64,000 bases of DNA from the NCBI GenBank assembly GCA_023410575.1, contig JAEYPP010000016.1, forward strand, positions 1-64,000, read 5' to 3'. The translations under genes were made by a program, and so were the position numbers. The stretch is from Bacillota bacterium. Lineage in GTDB: Bacteria > Bacillota > Clostridia > Lachnospirales > Lachnospiraceae. The notes below the pieces were generated by a model. The model was not told where the DNA came from. It did not search any database and worked only from the letters and a program-made list of their open reading frames with translations. This document shows positions 18,066 through 25,600 of this stretch, one piece after another (the first letter of the stretch is position 1; each line of letters starts with the position of its first letter).

Positions 18066-18970
18066 CATTACAGCAACTAATTTATATTGTCAAGATTGCT
18101 GATACCAAATCTTTGAATAAGGCAGCAGCCGAGCTATTTGTTTCCCAACCAGCATTATCAAGTACGTTAAAAGACTTAGAAGAAGAGATTCGTCTCGAAT
18201 TGTTTATTCGAAATAATCGAGGAATTGTCATTACAGCAGAAGGGGAAGAGTTTCTTAAGTATGCTAGGCAGATGGTAGAGCTTAATCGGATGATTACGGA
18301 AAGATTTATCGAACAGAAGCATTCGAAGAAAAAATTCAGTGTTTCTATGCAACATTATTCATTTGCTGTTGAGGCATTCATTGAGTTAGCGAAAGAATTT
18401 GGAATGGATGATTATGAGTTTGCTATCCACGAAACAAAAACCTGTGAGGTAATAGATAATGTCAAAAATTATCGAAGTGAATTAGGTGTATTATACGTAA
18501 ATGCTTTTAATGAGAAAGTAATGCATAAAATATTCGCTGAAAACGAAGTAGAGTTTGTTCCACTGTTTGAATGTAAATTGTATGTATATCTAAGTAAAAG
18601 TCATCCATTGGGGCAACAAAAATGCATTGATTTTGAAGAATTAAAGTCATACCCTTATTTGTCCTTTGAACAAGGGGATAGAAATTCGTTTTATTTTGCG
18701 GAAGAGGTTTTGAGCACATCAGAGTATAGTCAGATTGTTAAGGCTGATGATAGAGCCACTATGTTGAATTTGATGGTTGGGTTGAATGGCTATACATTAT
18801 GTTCAGGAATTATATGTGAAAAGTTAAATGGAGATGGCTATAGTGCCATTCCGCTAAATACGGATGAATTAATGCAAATAGGATATATCAAGAGAAAAGG
18901 AATGCCAGTAAGTCTAATAGGAGGAAAGTACATAGAACTACTAGAAAAATATAGAGCAAATGTGTTGTAG
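18062..18970 (+). CDS. LysR-family transcriptional regulator
   Basis: The protein has 302 residues with an N-terminal helix-turn-helix (about 1-60, LNKAAAELFVSQPALSSTLK) and a C-terminal ligand-binding domain (about 90-295). AAGGAGG lies at a good distance before ATG 18062. LysR proteins such as CysB, CysR and YtlI control sulfur genes in many bacteria, and the next genes downstream are PLP enzymes of sulfur metabolism, so a role there is plausible but unproven. Confidence 0.9.
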   Translation: MTLQQLIYIVKIADTKSLNKAAAELFVSQPALSSTLKDLEEEIRLELFIRNNRGIVITAEGEEFLKYARQMVELNRMITERFIEQKHSKKKFSVSMQHYSFAVEAFIELAKEFGMDDYEFAIHETKTCEVIDNVKNYRSELGVLYVNAFNEKVMHKIFAENEVEFVPLFECKLYVYLSKSHPLGQQKCIDFEELKSYPYLSFEQGDRNSFYFAEEVLSTSEYSQIVKADDRATMLNLMVGLNGYTLCSGIICEKLNGDGYSAIPLNTDELMQIGYIKRKGMPVSLIGGKYIELLEKYRANVL

Positions 18971-19010
18971 CAGAGGGGAAAGATATCCCTTTTGCTACAA
19001 TTTTTTTTTA
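18967..19010 (+). terminator. Intrinsic terminator after the LysR gene
   Basis: GTAGCAGAGGGG pairs with CCCTTTTGCTAC around AAAGATAT, followed by AA and a run of nine or more T. The stem begins inside the stop codon of the LysR gene. Confidence 0.85.
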
Positions 19011-19169
19011 TAACCAGTTCAAAATTACTAGTATTATTCAAAGCTAATGTAATCAGCTATAATTTTGGTATGTATATTAAGTAGATAATAAGAATAACAC
19101 GACAAAAGGTTAAATGAATTTATGATAGATGACTCAGAGGATGACGTCATAAAGAGGAGTGAAATTGCG

Positions 19170-19220
19170 ATGAATCATATTAAGCAAAAAACATTTTTGA
19201 AAGGATGGATCAAACAATGA
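19170..19220 (+). other. 16-codon leader ORF coupled to the cystathionine-lyase-type gene
   Basis: ATG 19170 has AAAGAGGAG about 10 nt upstream and encodes MNHIKQKTFLKGWIKQ. Its TGA overlaps the ATG at 19217 of the next gene, so ribosomes finishing the leader could restart there. A -10-like TATAAT sits at 19058-19063. It begins with the same ATGAATCATA as the leader ORF before the nitrogenase-like operon (21710). Confidence 0.4.
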
Positions 19221-20374
19221 ATTATGGTTTTTCAACAAAATGTATTTATGGAGATGGAAAGGAATATGATAAAGATTATACAGGTGCAATTAGCTTTCCT
19301 ATCTATCAAACAGCTACGTTTGCACATCCGGAAGTTGGTATGAGCACAGGTTTTGATTATAGCAGATTACAGAATCCGACAAGACAACAGGTAGAAAAAA
19401 TAGTCGCAGCGCTAGAAGGAGGGGTAGATGCCTTAGCCTTTTCATCAGGAATGGCTGCCATTAGTGCAATGATGGAACTTTTTAATCCAGGAGATCACCT
19501 GATTACGGATGTGGATTTATATGGTGGAAGTACTCGACTGTTTCATAATGTGAGTGAGAAAAATGGTATAACATTCAGCCATATCGATTGCTCTACAGAC
19601 GATATCGAAAGCTATGTACTTGAAAACTCAAAAGCAATATTTATTGAGACGCCAACAAATCCGATGATGAACGTTGTGGATATCAGGAAGGTTTCAAAGA
19701 TTGCAAAAGAGCATGGTTTGCTACTGATCGTTGACAACACTTTCATGTCTCCTTATTTTCAAAAGCCATTTGAACTGGGAGCAGACATAATTATTCATAG
19801 TGGTACTAAGTTTTTGGGAGGACATAATGATACTTTGTCTGGATTTATTGTAACAAATTCAAATGTAATATCAGAAAAACTTAGATTTATTATTAAAACA
19901 GTAGGTTCTGGACTTGCGCCTTTTGACAGTTGGTTAATTATGAGAGGTATAAAAACTTTGCCAATTCGAATGGAAAAGGCACAGGAAAATGCACAAGCTA
20001 TTGTTGAATATCTGCAAAACGAACCGAAAGTGAAAAATGTGTATTATCCTGGTATTCCAGGGTGTAAGGGATATGATGTGTGCAAAAGACAGGCAAGTGG
20101 TTTTGGAAGTATGCTGACTTTTGAGGCAGAGAGCAAGGAATTTGCACTTCATATATTAAAATCAACAAAACTAATTCCATTTGCTGAAAGTTTAGGTGGA
20201 ACAGAAACACTTCTTACATACCCTGTCACACAGACTCATGCTGATGTGCCAGAAGATGTGAGAATAAGGAATGGTATTACAGATAAAATTCTTAGATTAT
20301 CAGTAGGTATCGAAGAAAAGAAAGATTTGATTGCAGATTTAAAACAGGCAATTGATTCCTATGGACAATGTTAG
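19217..20374 (+). CDS. Cys/Met-metabolism PLP enzyme, cystathionine/homocysteine gamma-lyase or cystathionine gamma-synthase type
   Basis: The protein has 385 residues from ATG 19217 (MNYGFSTKC), matching where family members start; ATG 19205 would add four residues but lies too close to AAGGA. The PLP lysine is in HSGTKFLGGHNDT, with SSGMAAISAMM for phosphate binding and GFDYSRLQNPTR near the N terminus. The family forms or breaks C-S bonds in cystathionine, homocysteine or O-acylhomoserine. It opens the sulfur island and is followed by a MalY-type lyase. The exact reaction cannot be fixed by eye. Confidence 0.88.
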   Translation: MNYGFSTKCIYGDGKEYDKDYTGAISFPIYQTATFAHPEVGMSTGFDYSRLQNPTRQQVEKIVAALEGGVDALAFSSGMAAISAMMELFNPGDHLITDVDLYGGSTRLFHNVSEKNGITFSHIDCSTDDIESYVLENSKAIFIETPTNPMMNVVDIRKVSKIAKEHGLLLIVDNTFMSPYFQKPFELGADIIIHSGTKFLGGHNDTLSGFIVTNSNVISEKLRFIIKTVGSGLAPFDSWLIMRGIKTLPIRMEKAQENAQAIVEYLQNEPKVKNVYYPGIPGCKGYDVCKRQASGFGSMLTFEAESKEFALHILKSTKLIPFAESLGGTETLLTYPVTQTHADVPEDVRIRNGITDKILRLSVGIEEKKDLIADLKQAIDSYGQC

Positions 20375-20390
20375 AAGGAATGGTGATGTG

Positions 20391-21584
20391 ATGATAGAAG
20401 AAACATTTGACTTTAATACTCCAATTAATAGAAGAAATACAGATTGCTTAAAGTATGACTTTGCTATAAGAAGGGGAAAACCTGAAAATATTCTTCCACT
20501 ATGGATTGCAGATATGGATTTTAAAACTTCAGAAAAAATACTAGATGCAATCAAGGAAAGAGTGGATCACGGCATTTTTGGTTATACGGAGAGCCAAGGT
20601 AGTTATTTGGAGTCCGTAGCAACATGGATGAGAGAAAAGCATAAATGGGAGATCAAAAGAAATTGGCTTGTGAAAACTCCAGGTGTAGTATTTGCGCTTG
20701 CTATGGCAGTGAAGGCATATTCAAAGGTAGGAGATGCAGTTTTAATTCAGCAACCAGTTTACTATCCATTTACAGAAGTTATAGAGGATAACGAACGAAA
20801 AGTTATAAGTAACGATCTAGTTTTAGGGAATGATGGAATATATCATATTAATTTTGAAGATTTTGAAAGAAAAATAGTAGAAAATAAAATATCCTTATTT
20901 CTTTTTTGCAGTCCTCATAATCCCGTAAGCCGTGTATGGACAAAAGAAGAATTGTTGCAGATTGGAGAGATTTGTTTAAAACATAAAGTAACAGTCGTTA
21001 GTGATGAGATTCACGAGGACTTTGTATTTGGTAATCGGAGACATCTTGTGTTTTCTAACGTAAAGAAAGAATTTGAAAACATAACTGTTACCTGTACTTC
21101 TCCTGCGAAAACCTTTAACCTTGCAGGGCTTCAGATATCTAATATTTTTATTCCAAATGCAAATCTTCGTCAAAAATTCAAAAAACAGATAGCGGCAGCA
21201 GGTTATAGTCAACTAAATACTCTAGGACTTACTGCATGTGAAGCAGCCTATCGCCATGGAACTACTTGGTATAATGAGATGATGAGATATGTGGAAAACA
21301 ATATTACATTTATGCGAGACTACATAAAAAGAGAGTTACCACAAATTAAGATGATTGAACCAGAGGGAACATATTTGGTATGGGTTGATTTTCGAGCGTT
21401 GAACTTGTCTGAGCCAGAATTGGAAGATTTGATAGTCGTAAAGGCAAAATTATGGTTAGATAGCGGTGCTATGTTTGGAAAGATAGGAGAAGGATTTGAA
21501 AGATTCAATGTGGCATGTCCAAGAGCAACTCTAAAGCAGGCATTGGAACAACTGAAATCGGCTATAAGTAATCCTGATAACTAG
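20391..21584 (+). CDS. MalY/PatB-type aminotransferase-fold C-S beta-lyase
   Basis: The protein has 397 residues from ATG 20391, chosen for AGAAGGAA about 10 nt upstream; an earlier ATG at 20352 lies inside the preceding gene. Fold type I PLP features are present: PLWIADMDF, SPHNPVSRVW, VVSDEIHEDF, and the PLP lysine in TSPAKTFNLAGLQ. MalY/PatB enzymes cleave cystathionine or cysteine S-conjugates to pyruvate, ammonia and a thiol. It lies 16 nt after the previous gene, so the two are probably one operon that releases sulfide, homocysteine or thiols. Confidence 0.9.
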   Translation: MIEETFDFNTPINRRNTDCLKYDFAIRRGKPENILPLWIADMDFKTSEKILDAIKERVDHGIFGYTESQGSYLESVATWMREKHKWEIKRNWLVKTPGVVFALAMAVKAYSKVGDAVLIQQPVYYPFTEVIEDNERKVISNDLVLGNDGIYHINFEDFERKIVENKISLFLFCSPHNPVSRVWTKEELLQIGEICLKHKVTVVSDEIHEDFVFGNRRHLVFSNVKKEFENITVTCTSPAKTFNLAGLQISNIFIPNANLRQKFKKQIAAAGYSQLNTLGLTACEAAYRHGTTWYNEMMRYVENNITFMRDYIKRELPQIKMIEPEGTYLVWVDFRALNLSEPELEDLIVVKAKLWLDSGAMFGKIGEGFERFNVACPRATLKQALEQLKSAISNPDN

Positions 21585-21621
21585 TTCAAAGAATTATTTT
21601 ACATTAAATGGGAAAATTAAA

Positions 21622-21650
21622 TTGACAGAAGTTAAATATGCTATTATAAT
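21622..21650 (+). promoter_or_regulatory. Promoter of the nitrogenase-like operon
   Basis: TTGACA (21622-21627) and TATAAT (21645-21650) match consensus with a 17-nt spacer. About 190 nt of leader separates it from the first large gene. TTATAGG (21687-21693) and a second TAGGG follow in the leader; similar motifs occur near the transporter and metY promoters of the island. Confidence 0.8.
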
Positions 21651-21709
21651 ATGCCTAATAAATAAAACATATTATTCTTATAATAATTATAGGTGATAGG
21701 GAAACAACC

Positions 21710-21742
21710 ATGAATCATAAAAGAATAAGATTGAGGAACTGA
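21710..21742 (+). other. 10-codon Arg-rich leader ORF in the operon leader
   Basis: ATG 21710 encodes MNHKRIRLRN and stops five nt before the terminator hairpin begins. There is only a weak ribosome site (GATAGGG, 21695-21701). Its position between promoter and terminator suggests translation-coupled attenuation. No Cys or Met codon run is present, so amino-acid starvation at those codons would not be the signal. Confidence 0.35.
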
Positions 21743-21746
21743 CTGG

Positions 21747-21798
21747 ACAACCGGAGGTTTTGCTGAGATAGAGCAAATCTTTGGTTGTATTTTTTTTG
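21747..21798 (+). terminator. Intrinsic terminator/attenuator in the leader of the nitrogenase-like operon
   Basis: ACAACC (21747-21752) pairs with GGTTGT (21783-21788), with an inner stem TTTGCT/AGCAAA around a GAGATAG loop, then eight T. A second ACAACC (21704-21709) lies upstream and could pair with the same GGTTGT, so alternative folds are possible. The terminator lies between the promoter and all structural genes; expression therefore needs read-through or antitermination. Confidence 0.75.
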
Positions 21799-21813
21799 GA
21801 AGGAAGTGATTGT

Positions 21814-21849
21814 ATGAGATGGATAAAGGAGATGTTTTCACATGGTTAA
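21814..21849 (+). other. 11-codon ORF overlapping the first NifX-like gene
   Basis: ATG 21814 encodes MRWIKEMFSHG, with GGAAGGAAG before it, and its TAA overlaps the ATG at 21842. It may simply load ribosomes for the next gene. No other evidence of function. Confidence 0.3.
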
Positions 21850-22228
21850 GATTGCTGTGGCTTCGACGGATGGCAAGGTGGTGAATCAGCATTTTGGCAG
21901 AGCAGACAAATTCTATATATTAGCAACGGATGAAGATACTGCAGACTATTTTCTTGATGAATTAAGAAATGTAAATCCTGTCTGTCACGGTGGTGATCAT
22001 GAAGAAGGTCAGATGGAGCATGCAGTAAATAATTTGTCCGATTGTCATATTGTACTGGTAAGTAGGATTGGAATGAGAGCAAGAAACGAGTTTGAAAGAA
22101 TTGGAATCGAAGTTTTTGAAATACCACAAATCATTGATAAAGCAGTAGAGCAGTTGATTTGCTATAGAAAAGTACAGAAGTTATTCTATGAAAAGGAGGC
22201 TGGCTGCTGCTTAAATAACAAAAAGTAA
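21842..22228 (+). CDS. NifX/NifB-C-terminal-like iron-molybdenum-cofactor-binding domain protein
   Basis: This 128-residue protein has the Nitro_FeMo-Co fold signature (MVKIAVASTDGKVVNQHFGR; then DCHIVLVSRIGMRARNEFER; GIEVFEIP). In nif systems NifX, NafY and the NifB C-terminal domain carry NifB-co or later cofactor forms; related proteins also occur without nitrogenase. A His/Cys pair (PVCHGGDHEEG) and a CC near the end could bind a cluster. AAAGGAG precedes the start. It is the first main gene of the operon, 19 nt before the NifH-like gene, so cofactor handling for the D/K-like enzyme is the likely job. Confidence 0.85.
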   Translation: MVKIAVASTDGKVVNQHFGRADKFYILATDEDTADYFLDELRNVNPVCHGGDHEEGQMEHAVNNLSDCHIVLVSRIGMRARNEFERIGIEVFEIPQIIDKAVEQLICYRKVQKLFYEKEAGCCLNNKK

Positions 22229-22247
22229 ATAAAAAAGGAGATATTCA

Positions 22248-23096
22248 ATGAGTGAACTTAGACAGATTGCAATTTATGGGAAAGGCGGAATTGGAAAATC
22301 GACCACAACGCAGAATCTTACAGCAGGCCTTTCTGAGCATGGGAAAAAAGTTATGGTAGTAGGATGTGATCCAAAAGCGGATTCTACACGATTACTGCTT
22401 GGAGGACTTGCACAAAAAACAGTTCTTGATACGATTCGCGAGGAAGGCGAAGACATCTGTCTTGACCGAATCATGAAAGATGGTTTTGGTGGAACTAAGT
22501 GTGTTGAGTCAGGTGGACCAGAGCCAGGTGTTGGATGTGCAGGACGCGGTATTATTACATCAATCAATATGTTAGAGAACTTGGGGGCTTATACGAAAGA
22601 TTTGGATTATGTATTTTATGATGTCCTTGGAGACGTTGTTTGTGGTGGATTTGCAATGCCAATTCGTGAAGGAAAAGCAAAAGAAATTTACATAGTAGCA
22701 AGTGGCGAAATGATGGCTCTTTATGCAGCAAATAATATTTCCAAAGGGATTCAAAGATATGCTAGAAGTGGAGGAGTTAGGTTGGGTGGTATCATCTGTA
22801 ATTCAAGAAATGTAGACAGAGAACTTGATCTTCTTCGTGCATTTGCTAAGGAGCTTGGAACCAAGTTGCTCTATTTCGTACCGAGAGACAATGTGGTGCA
22901 GCACGCAGAGATACATAAGAAGACTGTAATTGAATATAAGCCAAAATCCAATCAGGCGCAGGAATATAGAAATTTAGCGCAGGAATTAATTGGTAATAAG
23001 GATTTTGTTATCCCAACTCCTATGACACAGGATCGACTTGAGGAGATACTTATGGAATACGGAATGATGGATTTAGCAGATGACTATAAAATATAA
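22248..23096 (+). CDS. NifH-like reductase (nitrogenase iron-protein homologue)
   Basis: The protein has 282 residues and is close to true NifH. The P-loop is GKGGIGKST (11-19). The two [4Fe-4S] cysteines are C97 in GPEPGVGCAGRG and C132 in DVLGDVVCGGFAMPIRE, and R100, the ADP-ribosylation site in some NifH, is kept. The last few residues typical of nif NifH are missing. Such proteins form dimers around one 4Fe-4S cluster and deliver electrons with ATP hydrolysis to a D/K partner. Its partners here are encoded at 24134-26950, after an inserted cysteine synthase gene. Function as the dedicated reductase is inferred from gene order. Confidence 0.93.
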   Translation: MSELRQIAIYGKGGIGKSTTTQNLTAGLSEHGKKVMVVGCDPKADSTRLLLGGLAQKTVLDTIREEGEDICLDRIMKDGFGGTKCVESGGPEPGVGCAGRGIITSINMLENLGAYTKDLDYVFYDVLGDVVCGGFAMPIREGKAKEIYIVASGEMMALYAANNISKGIQRYARSGGVRLGGIICNSRNVDRELDLLRAFAKELGTKLLYFVPRDNVVQHAEIHKKTVIEYKPKSNQAQEYRNLAQELIGNKDFVIPTPMTQDRLEEILMEYGMMDLADDYKI

Positions 23097-23135
23097 GTTT
23101 TATCTAAGTATTTAAAAGAGAAGGGAAGAATTGAT

Positions 23136-24125
23136 ATGGGTAAAATTAATCAATCAATTACTGAGTTAGTAGGAAAAACACCACTTTTGCAGTTAAATGG
23201 GTATGCAAAATTACATGGACTAAAGGCAGATATTATTGGGAAATTGGAATATTTCAATCCAAATCAAAGTGTGAAGGATCGAATTGCGCTTGCTATGATT
23301 GAGGATGCAGAAATAAAAGGATTGCTTAAACCAGGGGATACCGTTGTAGAGACTACCAGTGGTAATACAGGGATTGGTCTTGCAGCAATTGCAACGGCGA
23401 AAGGATATCCGTTTCGAGTATACATTCAGGATCAGGTTAGTGAAGAAAGATTTAAGGTAATTAAGGCATTTGGAGGAAATACGATTAAGCTGACAGAGGA
23501 GCCGATAATTGCTAAGGTTCTTAAGGAAACCAATAATGATTTTGTTGCTGCTATCAAGTCCTTAAAGGAAAATGTATTAGATCATGAGGAGCATGTGTTT
23601 TTTTTGGATCAGTGTTCCAATCCTGCGAATCCAGAAATACATAAAAGAACAACCGGGCCAGAAATATGGGAAGATACTGACGGTCAAGTTGATATCTTTG
23701 TAGCTTGCGCAGGAACTGGAGGTACGATTTCAGGAGTTGGAGCATATCTAAAAGAAAAAAATCCTAATGTTAAAATAGTAGCAGTACAACCAGGACCGAA
23801 TTCGCTTCCAAGTCGTGAAAAGCCTATTCCTGAAAAGGAAATTACAGGAGTGCATCCTTTTGAAGGTGTTCCAAAGGATATCGTTCCAGCAAATATGAAC
23901 CTTAATATTTATGATGAAGTGATTGAGGTCGAAGCAATTGATGCATACAAGGCAGCAAGAGAAGTGGCGAAGGCCGACGGTATACTAGTAGGAACATCAT
24001 CTGGTGCAGCACTTTTTGCCGCTTTACAACTTGCTAAGCAGACAGAGAATAAGGGCAAAAAAATAGTTACTATTTTTCCTGATACAGGACTTCGTTATCT
24101 GTCTATAAATTTATTTGAAGCATAG
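23136..24125 (+). CDS. cysK: Cysteine synthase (O-acetylserine sulfhydrylase) family
   Basis: This 329-residue fold type II PLP enzyme has the PLP lysine in NPNQSVKDRIA, the substrate loop ETTSGNTGIGLA, the glycine-rich phosphate site ACAGTGGTISGVG and VGTSSGAALFAALQLA. It should make cysteine from O-acetylserine and sulfide. The length is slightly above the usual 305-315, with an insertion around 125-150. It sits between the NifH-like and NifD-like genes in the same direction with short gaps, which strongly suggests that the operon's product is sulfide or a thiol captured as cysteine or an S-alkylcysteine. A beta-substitution with methanethiol is an alternative. Confidence 0.9.
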   Translation: MGKINQSITELVGKTPLLQLNGYAKLHGLKADIIGKLEYFNPNQSVKDRIALAMIEDAEIKGLLKPGDTVVETTSGNTGIGLAAIATAKGYPFRVYIQDQVSEERFKVIKAFGGNTIKLTEEPIIAKVLKETNNDFVAAIKSLKENVLDHEEHVFFLDQCSNPANPEIHKRTTGPEIWEDTDGQVDIFVACAGTGGTISGVGAYLKEKNPNVKIVAVQPGPNSLPSREKPIPEKEITGVHPFEGVPKDIVPANMNLNIYDEVIEVEAIDAYKAAREVAKADGILVGTSSGAALFAALQLAKQTENKGKKIVTIFPDTGLRYLSINLFEA

Positions 24126-24133
24126 AAAAGGGG

Positions 24134-25600
24134 ATGACTATGACGATTAATCTGAATAATTCCAATGTTGCTACGAGAGAAAATAGAATTGGTTCCATAA
24201 CAGGCTACATTGGTTCACTAACTGATTTGGCAAGCAAAAGTGAATGTGGTACATTAAAGGGCTGTTCTAGATGTTTTTCTCAGTCAAGTACCTGTCTTTC
24301 AAGCTGTGCGTTAGGACAGTTATCCGCAATACGGGATGTTGCAATTATCCATCATGGACCTGCGGGTTGCTCTGTATCAAGTGCTGGTGCATATTATCTT
24401 GATAAAGTTATGGCAAAAAAACGAGGTGTGACAAATAACACGGTATACGTTGGTACAGATATGGATGAGAATGATACGATTTTTGGTTCCACAGAAACAT
24501 TACGCAAAATCATACTTGAGGTAAATAAAAGGTATTCACCCAAAGCAATATTTGTAACAAGTTCATGTGCAACGGGTATCATTGGTGAAGATATTGACAG
24601 TATTGTAGAAGAAGTTCGAGAAGAAATAGGTGTACCTGTTGTGGCAGTACATTGTGAGGGGTTTAAATCTCGTATTTGGGCTACTGGATTTGATATTGCA
24701 GATCATGCTATATTATCGTCCATTGTACAGCCACCTAAGGAAAAGAATAACAAGATTAATTTCAAGAATTTCTATGAAAGTGCTAGAGTGGAGATTGTTG
24801 AGATGTTTAGGCAGTTTGATCTTGAACCAGTTTTTCTTTACTGTAATTCAACAGTTGAGGAATTATCCCACATTTCTGAGTCATTGGCAACTACTTGTAT
24901 CTGTGGTACCCTTGGCAACTATCTAGGTAATGCATTGGAAGAAAAATATGGAGTTCCGTATGTAAGAAGTATTAATCAGTGTGGTATTGTCGGCTTTGAG
25001 ACTTGGCTTCGAGAAATCGGTAACGTAACTGGTAAAAGTGAAAAAATTGAGAAATATATCCAAGAACAACGAGCTATTTATATACCACAGATTGAAGAAG
25101 TTAAGAAGGAACTCAAAGGACTCCGTGCTGTTATTGGTATGGGACCTGGTTACACATTTGAAGTATCTCGTGTTCTTGATGAACTTGGAATTGAGGTTGT
25201 TTGGGCACTGGCATGGCATTACGATAAGAAGTATGAGAATGGAGATGTTCCACCATCCATGAAATATCTGTTGGATCACAATATCAACTTTGAAGCTAGT
25301 GTGGCTGATCAACAGAACTTTGAAGTAATGAACATACTTCACAAATATCAGCCAGATATATATCTTTCTCGACATCCGGGGTCTACAGTTTGGGCGATTA
25401 AAAATGGTACTCCAGCTGTCTATGTGGCAGATGAGTATATGATTTTCGGATACAAACATACGTTGGAATTTGCGCATACATTGCTTCGTGGTATCCGTAA
25501 CAGAAGTTTTGAGCAGAACTTGGCAAAGAGAGTAAAGTTGCCTTATACAGACTGGTGGTATCAGCAAAATGTGGATACATTTTTAGAGGAGGCAAAGTAA
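24134..25600 (+). CDS. NifD-like catalytic subunit of a nitrogenase-like oxidoreductase
   Basis: The protein has 488 residues; ATG 24140 (two codons later) is better spaced from AGGGG, but I number from 24134. P-cluster cysteines match NifD Cys62, Cys88 and Cys154: C58 (SSCALGQ), C79 (HGPAGCS) and C145 (TSSCATGIIGEDI). C257 (CICGTLGNYLGNALEEKYG) aligns with cofactor ligand Cys275. By eye, NifD His442 falls on Ala, Gln191 on W182 and His195 on F186, so N2 reduction is unlikely. Four extra cysteines (38, 44, 47, 54) precede C58. It is probably the cofactor-bearing alpha subunit of a DK heterotetramer acting on a sulfur compound. Confidence 0.85.
   Translation: MTMTINLNNSNVATRENRIGSITGYIGSLTDLASKSECGTLKGCSRCFSQSSTCLSSCALGQLSAIRDVAIIHHGPAGCSVSSAGAYYLDKVMAKKRGVTNNTVYVGTDMDENDTIFGSTETLRKIILEVNKRYSPKAIFVTSSCATGIIGEDIDSIVEEVREEIGVPVVAVHCEGFKSRIWATGFDIADHAILSSIVQPPKEKNNKINFKNFYESARVEIVEMFRQFDLEPVFLYCNSTVEELSHISESLATTCICGTLGNYLGNALEEKYGVPYVRSINQCGIVGFETWLREIGNVTGKSEKIEKYIQEQRAIYIPQIEEVKKELKGLRAVIGMGPGYTFEVSRVLDELGIEVVWALAWHYDKKYENGDVPPSMKYLLDHNINFEASVADQQNFEVMNILHKYQPDIYLSRHPGSTVWAIKNGTPAVYVADEYMIFGYKHTLEFAHTLLRGIRNRSFEQNLAKRVKLPYTDWWYQQNVDTFLEEAK

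Noticed and set aside
21747..21798. TPP or SAM riboswitch in the leader (CTGAGAT and GACTGG..CAACC strings)
   Set aside because: The CTGAGA-like string is part of the terminator loop, and the other conserved blocks of TPP and SAM-I riboswitches are missing.
24923..25567. Minus-strand open frame of 214 codons inside the NifD-like gene
   Set aside because: It lies fully antisense to a well-supported gene, has no ribosome site and no recognisable domain.
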